Of a stretch of 64,000 nt of DNA, positions 8,839 through 17,146 are shown in pieces. The position numbers were made by a program, and so were the translations under genes. The stretch's first letter is position 1; the number at the start of each line of letters is the position of its first letter. The notes under the pieces are model-generated. The model was given only the letters and a program-made list of their open reading frames with translations, was not told the DNA's origin and did not search any database. The stretch comes from Bin87 sp034420475 (GTDB lineage Bacteria > Chloroflexota > Dehalococcoidia > Lucifugimonadales > UBA3495), in contig DAOULH010000034.1 in assembly GCA_034420475.1 (NCBI GenBank), positions 1-64,000 of the forward strand, given 5' to 3'.

Positions 8839-10023
8839 ATGCCTATTTCTGAATACGTCAGCCGTTCCATGGAAGAGGGCGGCTGGATCCGCCGCATGTT
8901 CGAAGTGGGCATCGCCCTGAAAGCCCAGTACGGCGAGGACAATGTTTTCGATCTGTCCCTGGGCAACCCGATCATGGAGCCGCCGGCCGAGTTTCACGCC
9001 GAGCTCCTGCGCATCGCCCAATCGCCCGCGCCGGGGATGCACCGCTACATGCCCAACGCCGGCTATCCGGAGACCCGAAAGGCGGTCGCCGACACCCTGG
9101 CCGCCGAGACCGGCCTGCCCTTCAGCGTCGCCGACATCGTCATGACCTGCGGCGCGGCCGGCGCCGCCAACGTGGTGCTCCGCGCCATACTGAACCCCGG
9201 CGACGAGGTCATCATACTCTCGCCCTTCTTCGGCGAGTACGTTTACTACATCCAGAACCACAACGGCGTCCCCATCATCGTGCCCACGACGGCTGAGTTC
9301 GGCCTGGACGTTGCGGCCATTGACGCCGCCATCACCCCGCGAACCCGCGCCGTGATGCTCAACTCCCCCAACAACCCGTCCGGCGTGGTCTATCCCTCGA
9401 CAGACATCGCCGCGCTGGCGGATGCAATCTCCCAGGCCGAGAACCGCTACGGCTCAGAGATCTTCATCATCAGCGACGAGCCTTACCGCCGCATCATCTA
9501 CGATGATTTGACCTACCCGCAGGTCTTCCCTCATTACGAGCGGACCATCGTGGTCAACTCCCACGCCAAGGACCTGGGTCTGCCCGGCGAGCGCATCGGC
9601 CACATCGCCATCCATCCCGATTACGCCGGGAAGGCGGAGCTGTTCGACGGCCTGGTCTTCTGCAACCGGGTGCTGGGGTTCGTCAACGCGCCGGCGCTGA
9701 TGCAGCACGTGGTTCGCGCCGTGCAGGACGCCTCGGTGGACGTGGGCGAGTACCAGCGCAAGCGGGACTTTCTCTACGACCGGCTGACTGGGATGGGCTA
9801 CTCGGTGGTCAAGCCCCAGGGCGCGTTCTACCTGTTCCCCTGTTCGCCCCTGGCCGATGACGAGGCGTTTGTCGCGGCCCTGCAGGAATACAACGTGCTG
9901 GTGGTTCCCGGCAAAGGGTTCGGCACACCGGGGCACTTCCGCATCTCCTATTGCCTGGAAGACCGGGTGCTGGAGGGAGCGATGGACGGTTTCGCGCGGG
10001 CGGCGGAGCAGTACCTGCGTTAG
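8839..10023 (+). CDS. PLP-dependent aminotransferase, class I/II
   Basis: A 394-residue fold-type I aminotransferase. Visible marks are LSLGNPIMEPP near the N-terminus, TCGAAGAANVVLRA (cofactor phosphate region), NSPNNPSGVVYP (about 174-185), IISDEPYRR (Asp of the PLP pyridine contact) and VVNSHAKDLGLPGERIG, whose Lys is the Schiff-base residue. The family moves amino groups between amino acids and 2-oxo acids; the exact substrate is not clear. The gene overlaps the convergent Uma2 gene by four bases at its 3' end. Confidence 0.88.
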   Translation: MPISEYVSRSMEEGGWIRRMFEVGIALKAQYGEDNVFDLSLGNPIMEPPAEFHAELLRIAQSPAPGMHRYMPNAGYPETRKAVADTLAAETGLPFSVADIVMTCGAAGAANVVLRAILNPGDEVIILSPFFGEYVYYIQNHNGVPIIVPTTAEFGLDVAAIDAAITPRTRAVMLNSPNNPSGVVYPSTDIAALADAISQAENRYGSEIFIISDEPYRRIIYDDLTYPQVFPHYERTIVVNSHAKDLGLPGERIGHIAIHPDYAGKAELFDGLVFCNRVLGFVNAPALMQHVVRAVQDASVDVGEYQRKRDFLYDRLTGMGYSVVKPQGAFYLFPCSPLADDEAFVAALQEYNVLVVPGKGFGTPGHFRISYCLEDRVLEGAMDGFARAAEQYLR

Positions 10024-10625
10024 CCATCCGGCAAAGCAGCGCCCCGAATGCGGGCGAAAATCGGGCCCAGATCGATAGCGACACCGGGCATGGCGTCGGA
10101 GGTAAGAATATCATTGGGGCCGTACACTCTGGCCAATGCCATAGATCGCCCGTCGCCTACGTACTTGGCTACTGATTCGGCATTGAGGTCAACCGCCAGC
10201 ATTTCGCGGACGCCATTGCGAGCGTATACGGGCAGTTTCACCTCCAAATCGCGGCTCCGCGTGGATGCGGACAGCACTTCAACCACCACGTCGGGCGCGC
10301 CGTTAATACCGTGATTAACGTCGTCAAAAATGTGACGGCGCTCGTTGGAGACGAACAGCACATCAGGTTGAAATGTGTTGTGCTCGTCAATGGCTACGTC
10401 GTAAGGCGCGACGCGGGTTTCGCCGATGTCCAGCGCATCCGTTTGTAATGTGAGCTGAATATAAAATCGTCCAGTGAACACCTGATGCGGGTCATCGGGC
10501 CCGGCCATTTTGACGATTACTCCCTCGATCAACTGATAGCGCACGCCACGATGCGACGGTGGCGTCAGCTTCATGTAGTCTGCCCCGGTCAACTTGACCC
10601 GCAGTTTCGCTTTGGTCTGCGTCAT
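10020..10625 (-). CDS. Uma2 family protein, tandem copy 1 (divergent 3' end)
   Basis: A 201-residue Uma2 protein, the last transcribed of three tandem copies. The first 36 residues (MTQTKAKLRVKLTGADYMKL and on) are almost identical to copies 2 and 3. The middle and C-terminus have diverged (QPDVLFVSNERRHIF, PDVVVEVLSASTRSRD, ending RGAALPDG). The usual EYW after the core is replaced by EMLAVDL. It runs convergently into the aminotransferase gene with a four-base overlap. Confidence 0.85.
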   Translation of the reverse strand: MTQTKAKLRVKLTGADYMKLTPPSHRGVRYQLIEGVIVKMAGPDDPHQVFTGRFYIQLTLQTDALDIGETRVAPYDVAIDEHNTFQPDVLFVSNERRHIFDDVNHGINGAPDVVVEVLSASTRSRDLEVKLPVYARNGVREMLAVDLNAESVAKYVGDGRSMALARVYGPNDILTSDAMPGVAIDLGPIFARIRGAALPDG

Positions 10626-10658
10626 GGTGTGCCCTCCCGGCGATGCAAACGGCTCTGA

Positions 10659-11246
10659 TTATATTGCGCTCCTTAGTCGGCCGAATATCGTAGCCAGATC
10701 GATGGCGACGCCGGGCATCACGTCAGAGGTCAAAGTATCTTCCGGGCCGTACACCTGGGCCAGGGTGAGCGTTTCGCCATAGCCAATGTATTTGGACACC
10801 GTTTCAGCGGGCAGGTCCGCCATCCAGGCTTCCCGGACGCCGTTCCGGCCGTACACTGGAAGTTTGACGTTGAAGTCCCGCTGGCGAGTGGATTCGGACA
10901 GCACTTCTACCACCAAATCCGGCGCCCCAGTTACGCCACGATTGGTAATGACGTGTCTCCGGTCAACTGACACGAACAGCAAATCGGGCTGAAAGGTATT
11001 GTGCTCGTCAATGTACACGTCAAACGGCGCAATGCGGGTTTCTCCGAGACCGAGCCCCCTCGTTTGTGTCCGCACTTCGATGTACAGCTCTCCGATAAAC
11101 ACCTGATGCGGGTCGTTGGGGCCGGCCATCTTAATCAGTTCCCCTTCAATCAACTGATAACGGACGCCGCGATGCGACGGTGGCGTCAGCTTCAGGTAGT
11201 CTGCCCCGGTCAACTTGACCCGCAGTTTCGCTTTGGTCTGCGTCAT
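10659..11246 (-). CDS. Uma2 family protein, tandem copy 2
   Basis: A 195-residue Uma2 protein. It differs from copy 3 mainly between residues about 60 and 150 (FIGELYIEVRTQTRGLGLGETR, NRGVTGAPDLVVEVLSESTRQRD, EAWMADLPAETVSKY), while the N-terminal 55 and C-terminal 45 residues are nearly the same. Core motifs PDLVVEVL and KLPVYGRNGVREAW are intact. The role is unknown, as for the family. Confidence 0.85.
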   Translation of the reverse strand: MTQTKAKLRVKLTGADYLKLTPPSHRGVRYQLIEGELIKMAGPNDPHQVFIGELYIEVRTQTRGLGLGETRIAPFDVYIDEHNTFQPDLLFVSVDRRHVITNRGVTGAPDLVVEVLSESTRQRDFNVKLPVYGRNGVREAWMADLPAETVSKYIGYGETLTLAQVYGPEDTLTSDVMPGVAIDLATIFGRLRSAI

Positions 11247-11279
11247 GGTGTGCCCTCCCGGCGATGCAAACGACTCTGA

Positions 11280-11867
11280 TTATATTGCGCTCCTTAGTCG
11301 GCCGAATATCGTAGCCAGATCGATGGCGACACCGGGCAAGGCGTCGGAGGTCAAAATATCATCGGGGCCATACACCTGGGCCAGGGTGAGCGTTTCGCCA
11401 TCCCCGACATATTTTGAAACGGTTCCGTTGCGTAAGTCCGCTACCCACATCTCGCGGACGCCGTTGCGGGCATACACGGGCAACTTCACGTTCAGGTCTC
11501 GTTGCCTCGTGGATTCGGACAGCACTTCCACCACCACGTCCGGCGCTCCGTTCACTCCGCGCTCGCTCAAAATATGCTGCCGCTCGGCGGACACGAACAG
11601 CAGGTCAGGCTGAAACGTGTTGTGCTCGTCAATGTAAACATCGAAGGACGGGAGCCTGATCTCAAAGGTCCCCGGTGAGCCAATCTGTAACCTGGCGGCA
11701 AAGTACAACTCTCCGATAAACACCTGATGCGGGTCATTGGGCCCGGCCATCTTAATCAGTTCCCCTTCAATCAACTGATAGCGCACGCCACGATGCGACG
11801 GTGGCGTCAGCTTCATGTAGTCTGCCCCGATCAACTTGACCCGCAGTTTCGCTTTGGTCTGCGTCAT
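11280..11867 (-). CDS. Uma2 family protein, tandem copy 3
   Basis: A 195-residue Uma2 protein, the first transcribed of the three. Core motifs are PDVVVEVLSESTRQRD and KLPVYARNGVREMWVADL. It ends LATIFGRLRSAI, identical to copy 2. The gene starts 27 bases after the stop of the dehydratase gene on the same strand, so all four may be co-transcribed. Confidence 0.85.
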   Translation of the reverse strand: MTQTKAKLRVKLIGADYMKLTPPSHRGVRYQLIEGELIKMAGPNDPHQVFIGELYFAARLQIGSPGTFEIRLPSFDVYIDEHNTFQPDLLFVSAERQHILSERGVNGAPDVVVEVLSESTRQRDLNVKLPVYARNGVREMWVADLRNGTVSKYVGDGETLTLAQVYGPDDILTSDALPGVAIDLATIFGRLRSAI

Positions 11868-11894
11868 GGTGTGCCCCCTAATCCCATTGCTTCC

Positions 11895-13028
11895 CTACGG
11901 CCAGCCGCCGTTGGCTTGCCGCGAGGGCAGGCGCACCGTGGCGTTGCCCCGGGTGGTGACCTGCTGGCGCTGGTTCTCACCCCAGATGTCCATGTCCACC
12001 AGGTACTCGCCGTCTTCTACCCGCTTGCCGGTGACCTTGCCCTTGCACCACGTGGTATCGCCCACCACGTTGAACCGCCGCAGTTCCACGTGCATCCGCT
12101 TCAAGAACCCGTCGTCGCCCATCCAGTTGGTCAGCAGGTTGCCCATCCAGCAGCAGCGTTGGCATCCGTAATCGTAGGCCCCGGGCAGGCCGGCCGACTC
12201 CGCCGCCTCCTGGATGTCGTGGACGCGGATGATGGCCTCCTGCGCCCCCGTGTTGGGGTCGGTGAACCCCCACGAAGGATGGCGCAGCATCTCGCGCAGT
12301 TGTATGCCGTGGCTGATGCCGCCGATGCAGCCGGCGACGAAAGCGGTGATGTCGCCGTGGCTGAGCGGCCCTTTCACCACCGGCGTGAGCTCGTCGCCGA
12401 TCTGCACGTCCTCGAACCAGCGGGGGTTGTTGCCCCGGATCTCCTCGTTGAGCACCGCGTTGTGGATTGCCTCGAGTTCCTCCCGGGAATACTGGTAGGG
12501 CTCGAAGCTGTACTTCTGCCGCTCGCGGGCCGCGCTTCTCTCCGCGCGCACCTGCCAGCCCTTGGTCTTGGCGATGATCTCGCCGCGCTGGTTGTAGTAG
12601 TCGGTGACGCTGGACTGGATCACAATGCGCCCGGCGAACTCGCTTTCCTTTTCCTCCAGGCCGGTGAACTGCTCCTGGACGCTGATCTCGTCGCCCAGGT
12701 AGATGGGCCGGTACCACTCCCAGTCGTTGCCGGCGTGGAACCCGTGCACGCCGGGCAGGCCGCCCGTCCGGCCCGAGCACCAGTACACGCTGTACAGGAA
12801 GCAGGGCGGCGCGATGATGGTTCCGTACTTGCTGGTCTGGGCGTAGGAGCGGTCCCAGTACAGGGGGTTGGTATCCCCGATCCCCTGGCAGAAATGCCGG
12901 ATGGCGCTGCGGGATGCGTCCTCGTTGAACAGCCCGACGCCGTACTGCCGCGGCCGGTTGAACGTGCCCAGCCGGCTCCGCAGCCGATCCATTCCTTCTT
13001 CCGTGATCCGTCCCGATTCCAGAACCAT
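11895..13028 (-). CDS. MaoC/FAS1-like acyl dehydratase (double hotdog)
   Basis: A 377-residue protein. The N-terminal half has the FAS1-like dehydratase pattern (SRSAIRHFCQGIGDTNPLYWD, about residues 39-59, then GTIIAPPCFLYSV). The C-terminal half holds a second hotdog domain (WFEDVQIGDELTPVVKGPLSHGDITAFVAG, about 203-232) with the MaoC-type Asp/His arrangement. Such proteins hydrate or dehydrate CoA esters in fatty-acid-like or mesaconyl-CoA-like pathways. The substrate is unknown. A dispersed repeat lies directly upstream. Confidence 0.8.
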   Translation of the reverse strand: MVLESGRITEEGMDRLRSRLGTFNRPRQYGVGLFNEDASRSAIRHFCQGIGDTNPLYWDRSYAQTSKYGTIIAPPCFLYSVYWCSGRTGGLPGVHGFHAGNDWEWYRPIYLGDEISVQEQFTGLEEKESEFAGRIVIQSSVTDYYNQRGEIIAKTKGWQVRAERSAARERQKYSFEPYQYSREELEAIHNAVLNEEIRGNNPRWFEDVQIGDELTPVVKGPLSHGDITAFVAGCIGGISHGIQLREMLRHPSWGFTDPNTGAQEAIIRVHDIQEAAESAGLPGAYDYGCQRCCWMGNLLTNWMGDDGFLKRMHVELRRFNVVGDTTWCKGKVTGKRVEDGEYLVDMDIWGENQRQQVTTRGNATVRLPSRQANGGWP

Positions 13029-13072
13029 GCGGGGTGTCCTCCAAGTGTTGTTTCAGAGTTGCGGGGAAAGTG

Positions 13073-13205
13073 TCATTGCGAGCGAAGCGCGACAATCTCG
13101 TTGGCGCTGGGGAGACCCTCAAGGCAGACGTCGCAGCAGCGGCGGCGAGATTGCCACGGCGCAAGCGCCTCGCAATGACAACCGCCTGAACTCTGAACAG
13201 TTACG
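13073..13205. repeat. dispersed inverted-repeat element, complete copy
   Basis: The element begins TGTCATTGCGAGCG and has the inverse CGCCTCGCAATGACA about 110 bases later, followed by the flank shared with position 104-119 (CTGAACAGTTAC). Inner arms (CAATCTCG and CGAGATTG) are also inverted. The size, terminal inverted repeats and several copies per window fit a MITE- or REP-like element without its own transposase. Confidence 0.7.
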
Positions 13206-13245
13206 TCCTTCAAGTGTGCTTGCCTAAGGGAGTTTTGTCGGTGAC

Positions 13246-14487
13246 CTACCGGACTTTCGGCACCGTGAGCACCGGCGTCCGCTCGGACAGGTACTGCTCC
13301 GTGACGAATGGCGATCCGAACCCGTATTGCTCGGCGCACTGGCGCACCACCTCCAGCGTCTCCGCACGCAGCGTTTGCGGCGCCGGCTCGGTGCCGCCGG
13401 AGATGATGCTGCGGATGAGCCGGCCGGCCAGGTCCTGCTTGGTGTCCGGGTGCCCGCAGATACCCTCGTAGGCCACGCCGCCGCAGGCGGGGCAATACCA
13501 CCATTCCAGGGTGAGCACCGAGCGGATTCCCAGGTCGGGCAGTTCGTCAAAGATCTCGTGAGCAGCGTACCGGCCGTAGTAGTCGCCCACGCCGGCGTGG
13601 TCCCGGCCGAACATGTGGTGCGTGCAGCCCAGGTTCTTGCGCACCAGCGCGTGGAACACCGCCTCTCTCGGCCCGGCGTAGCGCATATCCCACAGCAGCG
13701 CGGTGGTGCGGTGAATGTCCTCCCGAAAGAAGCCGTGAGTTCGCAGGTTCTCGTGGGCCAGCACGATGGCCTCGTCGATGTAGTCGCCCTCTTTCTTTTC
13801 GCCGATTACCGCACTCACCAGCACGCCGTCGGCCTGGGCCTCCATGAAGGCGCCTTTCATCAGGTACTCGTGGCCGGAGTGGGGAACGTTGCGGGTCTGG
13901 TGGGCCACGGCGCGCCGCCATCCCACTTCTGCCAAATCCGCACGCAGTTGCGCCGGCGTCCTCCAGAATCGGTCGAACGGCGGATTGATCACCGGCTCGC
14001 ACACCAGCGTAATGTCGCCCGCTACGAAACGGTCGGCGTACCCCAGAGTGCGCTGCACGCCGGGGTGCTCCGGGTCGGTGGTGGTGTACACCCGTCGCGC
14101 CATTTCGGTCAGGTCGACCGCGAATATCTCCGACACGTCGAGCGTGGCCAGCGGATTGCCGCCGTGGGTCAGCAGGACTGTATCGCCCACGGACACGCCG
14201 GTGTCTTCCAGCTCAGCCTGACCGACGTCCAGCACGATGGGAATGGGCCAGACGTACCCACTGGTCAGCCGCATGGTGTCGGACACCGACGCCACGTCGG
14301 CGCTCCCCATGAATCCGGTCAACGGCGAAAAGAAACCATACGCGAGGTTCACGCATTCGTGAACGATCTGCTCCCGCACTTCGATGGTCGGCAGGCCGGA
14401 TACGGACGCGATTCCGTCCAGCGGTTTGACCCGTTCCACGAGGGCGCCGCCATGCGGGGATAGGCTGTTGTCAACGTTCATAGTCAT
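13246..14487 (-). CDS. sat: sulfate adenylyltransferase (ATP sulfurylase)
   Basis: A 413-residue ATP sulfurylase counted from the ATG at 14487; a GTG one codon upstream is possible. The active-site QTRNVPHSGHE (about residues 197-207) is the HxGH-type motif, and GRDHAGVGDYYG is the second ATP/APS-binding motif. WYCPACGGVAYEGICGH looks like the zinc site of bacterial/archaeal homo-oligomeric Sat. It makes APS from sulfate, or in reverse ATP from APS during sulfite oxidation. No APS kinase, APS reductase or sulfite genes lie nearby, so direction cannot be decided. Confidence 0.9.
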   Translation of the reverse strand: MTMNVDNSLSPHGGALVERVKPLDGIASVSGLPTIEVREQIVHECVNLAYGFFSPLTGFMGSADVASVSDTMRLTSGYVWPIPIVLDVGQAELEDTGVSVGDTVLLTHGGNPLATLDVSEIFAVDLTEMARRVYTTTDPEHPGVQRTLGYADRFVAGDITLVCEPVINPPFDRFWRTPAQLRADLAEVGWRRAVAHQTRNVPHSGHEYLMKGAFMEAQADGVLVSAVIGEKKEGDYIDEAIVLAHENLRTHGFFREDIHRTTALLWDMRYAGPREAVFHALVRKNLGCTHHMFGRDHAGVGDYYGRYAAHEIFDELPDLGIRSVLTLEWWYCPACGGVAYEGICGHPDTKQDLAGRLIRSIISGGTEPAPQTLRAETLEVVRQCAEQYGFGSPFVTEQYLSERTPVLTVPKVR

Positions 14488-14602
14488 CACGCGGGCAATT
14501 CTATCATCGCCCTTGTCATAGCGGCTCTAGCCGACGCCGTGGACCCGGCTGCGGGATTAGGGTTGTCGGCACCCGAAAAACTCGATGAACGATGCGCAAA
14601 TG

Positions 14603-14629
14603 CCTGGGGCGCCGCTTGGGCGCCCCAGG
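14603..14629 (-). terminator. strong hairpin after the enoyl-CoA hydratase gene
   Basis: CCTGGGGCGCC and GGCGCCCCAGG form a perfect 11-bp stem with a GCTTG loop, directly after the stop codon. The T tract on the minus strand is weak (ATTTGCG). Confidence 0.6.
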
Positions 14630-15454
14630 CTAGCTGTCGCGGTATTCCGCGGTGCGTTTTTGGCGGAACGCCTCCACGCCTTCAACGTGGTCTTGCGATG
14701 TCAGCGTAATCGTCTCGCCGGCGGCGGCCATCTTCATGGCCGTCTCCAGGTCGAACTCCAGACCCTTGTACAGCATGAGCTTCGACAGGCGGATGGCGAT
14801 GGGCGGCCCCGCCGCAATCCGCTCAGCGATGGCCAAGGTCGCCTCCTCAAGCTCGTCCTCGGCAACCAGCCGATTGAGGAACCCGAGCCGGTAGGCGTCC
14901 TCCGCCTCCAGGAAGTCCCCGGTGAACAGCATCTCCGCCGCTCGACCCAGGCTGCCCAGGGTCCGCGGGTACAGCCAGGTACCGCCAAATCCCGGGAACA
15001 GTCCGATCCGGACGTACGCGGACATGAACCGCGATCGCGGCGTGCCGGTGCGAATGTCGCAGGCGCAGGCCAGGTCCAGACCCGCGCCGGTGGCGACGCC
15101 GTTCACCATGGCAATCACCGGCTTTTCGCACCGCTGCACGCCCAGGATCATGTCCTGCGCCAGCTTGAAACTTCGCCGCACCTGGTCTGCATTGCCCGAT
15201 GTCCAGCCGCTGCCGTTGCCATTGGCCGAACCGCCGAGCTGGTTCATGTCGCCGCCGGCGCAGAAGGCTCGCCCGGCGCCGGTGATGATCACTACCCGAG
15301 TGTCGGGGTCAGCGTCGGCCTTCGCCACGGCGTCGGCGATCTCCACCTGCATTTGGTCGTTCAGGGCATTCAGGCGGTCGGGCCGGTTGAGAGTGATCTG
15401 GGTGATGCTGCTGTCACGGTCGGCTTCATAAAGGATGAGTTCGTAATCGGGCAT
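14630..15454 (-). CDS. enoyl-CoA hydratase/isomerase family protein
   Basis: A 274-residue crotonase-fold protein. The start at 15454 is chosen because GGAGG lies at a good distance upstream and the protein then begins MPDYELILYEADRD, right before the first beta strand; the longer frame to 15496 adds 14 unrelated residues. Crotonase signatures are ITLNRPDRLNAL, TGAGRAFCAGGDMNQL (oxyanion-hole strand), KPVIAMVNGVATGAGLDLA and PGFGGTWLYPRTLG. The Glu pair of true hydratases is not obvious, so isomerase or hydrolase activity is possible. Confidence 0.85.
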   Translation of the reverse strand: MPDYELILYEADRDSSITQITLNRPDRLNALNDQMQVEIADAVAKADADPDTRVVIITGAGRAFCAGGDMNQLGGSANGNGSGWTSGNADQVRRSFKLAQDMILGVQRCEKPVIAMVNGVATGAGLDLACACDIRTGTPRSRFMSAYVRIGLFPGFGGTWLYPRTLGSLGRAAEMLFTGDFLEAEDAYRLGFLNRLVAEDELEEATLAIAERIAAGPPIAIRLSKLMLYKGLEFDLETAMKMAAAGETITLTSQDHVEGVEAFRQKRTAEYRDS

Positions 15455-15528
15455 TAAATCGTTTCCTCCGATGGCGTCAACTATTGATTTTAGCATGGGA
15501 GACCGATTTTACTGCGGAAGGTTTGGGT

Positions 15529-15534
15529 TATAAT
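15529..15534 (+). promoter_or_regulatory. candidate -10 box
   Basis: A perfect TATAAT in the divergent spacer between the hydratase gene and the frameshifted PaREP1-like gene. It lies only 15 bases before the ATG at 15550, so the leader would be very short. Confidence 0.35.
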
Positions 15535-15549
15535 GCGGTGGAGAGCCCA

Positions 15550-16106
15550 ATGGAAGCCGGTCAGATGGTTCATGCCCCGGAAACCATATCCGATGCTATC
15601 GCACAGGGGTTGCGGGCGGCCGATGATCCGCCTCGCTCCGGCGATGCGTTCAAGTCCGCAGCGACGTATGCCGGACTGAGCGACGACTTTTGCCGGGAAG
15701 CGTGGAAGCATCTCCGGGAAGATGGCGACCTGCCCCAGGCATCCAACAAGGCTTGGGGGATGGTGGCGGAAACGGTGAAGGACATCGGCGCGCACCACGG
15801 CGGGATCATCCATACCCCCGCTCCATCATGTTGGTGGCCCGCGAATTGGCGCGATTGGTTCGTGAGTCGGGCGACGTCGAAACGGCGGCCTGGATCAATA
15901 ACGCATTTCGTACCGCGCGGGGGCCCCATGCCAACCTCTACGAGGACGCGGAGTCGGCAGACGAGGTCGCCGACGGCGTGCAGTTGTCCGAGCAGCTGTC
16001 GGACCGGCTCTACCAACTGCTCTGGTCCGCCGGTCAGCATCCTGAGAACCGGATCACCCCGAAACCGGAAGAGTATCGTTGTCCATCGAATGCTTGGGAG
16101 TCGTAG
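15550..16106 (+). pseudogene. PaREP1/HEPN-like protein, interrupted by a frameshift
   Basis: The reading frame from the ATG at 15550 (preceded by GGTGGAG) runs MEAGQMVHAPETISDAI to GGIIHTP, then shifts at a C5 run at 15815-15819. Adding one C restores the downstream frame RSIMLVARELARLVRESGD and on to the stop at 16106, giving about 186 residues. Parts such as ASNKAWGMVAETVKDI resemble the PaREP1-like gene at 41380-41907 (GEKAWGAVVQPLKAI). The break is a real one-base loss in a homopolymer or a sequencing error. If real, the protein is truncated after its first half. Confidence 0.6.
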
Positions 16107-16266
16107 CGCCCGAACTCGTCGATCATATTGAGACAGTCCGGCGCCACGGTTTAAGGTATCCAACCAACACGTGCCGCCAGGCGTCAGGGATTGCTGCTCG
16201 GCGCCGGCGCGGACCAGACAGGCACGCTTTGAGAATTTACCCAGGACTATCACGGAGGTGTGCAAA

Positions 16267-17142
16267 GTGGAAGATTTGTCGAACGGGGTATTAATCGCCA
16301 TCGATTGGGAAAACATACGTCGCGGGGCGACGCTGTACCAGAAAAGCGTAACCCCTCAAGCGTTGTACGAAGCCATGACTAAGGTGGGGCAGGTTTTCGG
16401 AGAAGTGATGGGGGGCAAGGCATTCGGAGACTGGAGCCTCCGGCCCGATGACGGCACCGCTTTCACTCAGGCGGGCATCACCCTTTACCACGCCCCCCGG
16501 ACCATGGCCGGCAAAGACCGCAGCGACCCGTCCATCCTGCTGGAGGTCTACGACTGGCTCCGTGACCGCGAAGATTGCAGCGTGGTCATCCTCGGTTCCG
16601 GAGATTCCGACTACCAGGTGCTGGTGGACCGGGCTCGCAGCATGGGTCGTCGGGTGATTCTTTGCGCCTTCAGCCAGTCCGTCGCCCGCGACATGCTCGC
16701 CGTTGCCCCATTGTTCCCGCTGGAAGCCGAGCTGGGTTTCCAACTGGCCGAACATGGTGATGTTGATATCCAGCTGCCCACTCTGGAGGAACAGGCGGAA
16801 GCGGCCCAGGATGTGCTCCAGATCTTCGTCCGCGAAATGAACAAGCTGGAATCCCGCATGAACTTCGTGGGATACAGTATGCTGTGCAACCAGTGGATGC
16901 TCGACTGGGGGATCGCCTGGAACGAATTTGAATGCCGCCGGCTGGTGGAAGATTGGCTGTACGAAGGGATCATCGAACGGCACGATGTCCCCAACCCCAA
17001 CAATCCCCAGTATCCCACCTCCGCAGTGCGCCTCGTCCGAACCAACGAATTGGTTCGCGACGCCCTGGGATTGAACCGCCCGGCAATCTCCAATCCGGTG
17101 CTCTCCTCCGTCGGCGATCAGAACTATCAAAACTCGGAGTAA
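16267..17142 (+). CDS. NYN-domain (PIN-like RNase) protein
   Basis: A 291-residue protein counted from the GTG at 16267, which has GGAGG eight bases upstream; the ATG at 16171 has no such site. The N-terminal NYN domain shows VLIAIDWENIRRG (first Asp), LLEVYDWLRD and VVILGSGDSDYQVLVDRARSMGRRV (the paired Asp residues), the metal-binding acidic set of NYN/LabA-type nucleases. The C-terminal 130 residues may include a small winged-helix region (WNEFECRRLVEDWLYEGIIERHD). It lies four bases before threonine synthase, so the two are co-transcribed. An RNA target is likely but unknown. Confidence 0.75.
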   Translation: MEDLSNGVLIAIDWENIRRGATLYQKSVTPQALYEAMTKVGQVFGEVMGGKAFGDWSLRPDDGTAFTQAGITLYHAPRTMAGKDRSDPSILLEVYDWLRDREDCSVVILGSGDSDYQVLVDRARSMGRRVILCAFSQSVARDMLAVAPLFPLEAELGFQLAEHGDVDIQLPTLEEQAEAAQDVLQIFVREMNKLESRMNFVGYSMLCNQWMLDWGIAWNEFECRRLVEDWLYEGIIERHDVPNPNNPQYPTSAVRLVRTNELVRDALGLNRPAISNPVLSSVGDQNYQNSE

Positions 17143-17146
17143 ACGG

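Larger units (their letters stand above)
10626..11867. repeat. two complete units of a 621-base tandem duplication
   Basis: The three Uma2 start codons lie at 10625, 11246 and 11867, so both spacings are exactly 621 bases. The 33-base intergenic sequence (GGTGTGCCCTCCCGGCGATG and on) and the flanking 5' and 3' gene ends are nearly identical between units. The central parts of the genes differ more. This is a recent tandem duplication, with possible gene conversion at the ends. Confidence 0.85.
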
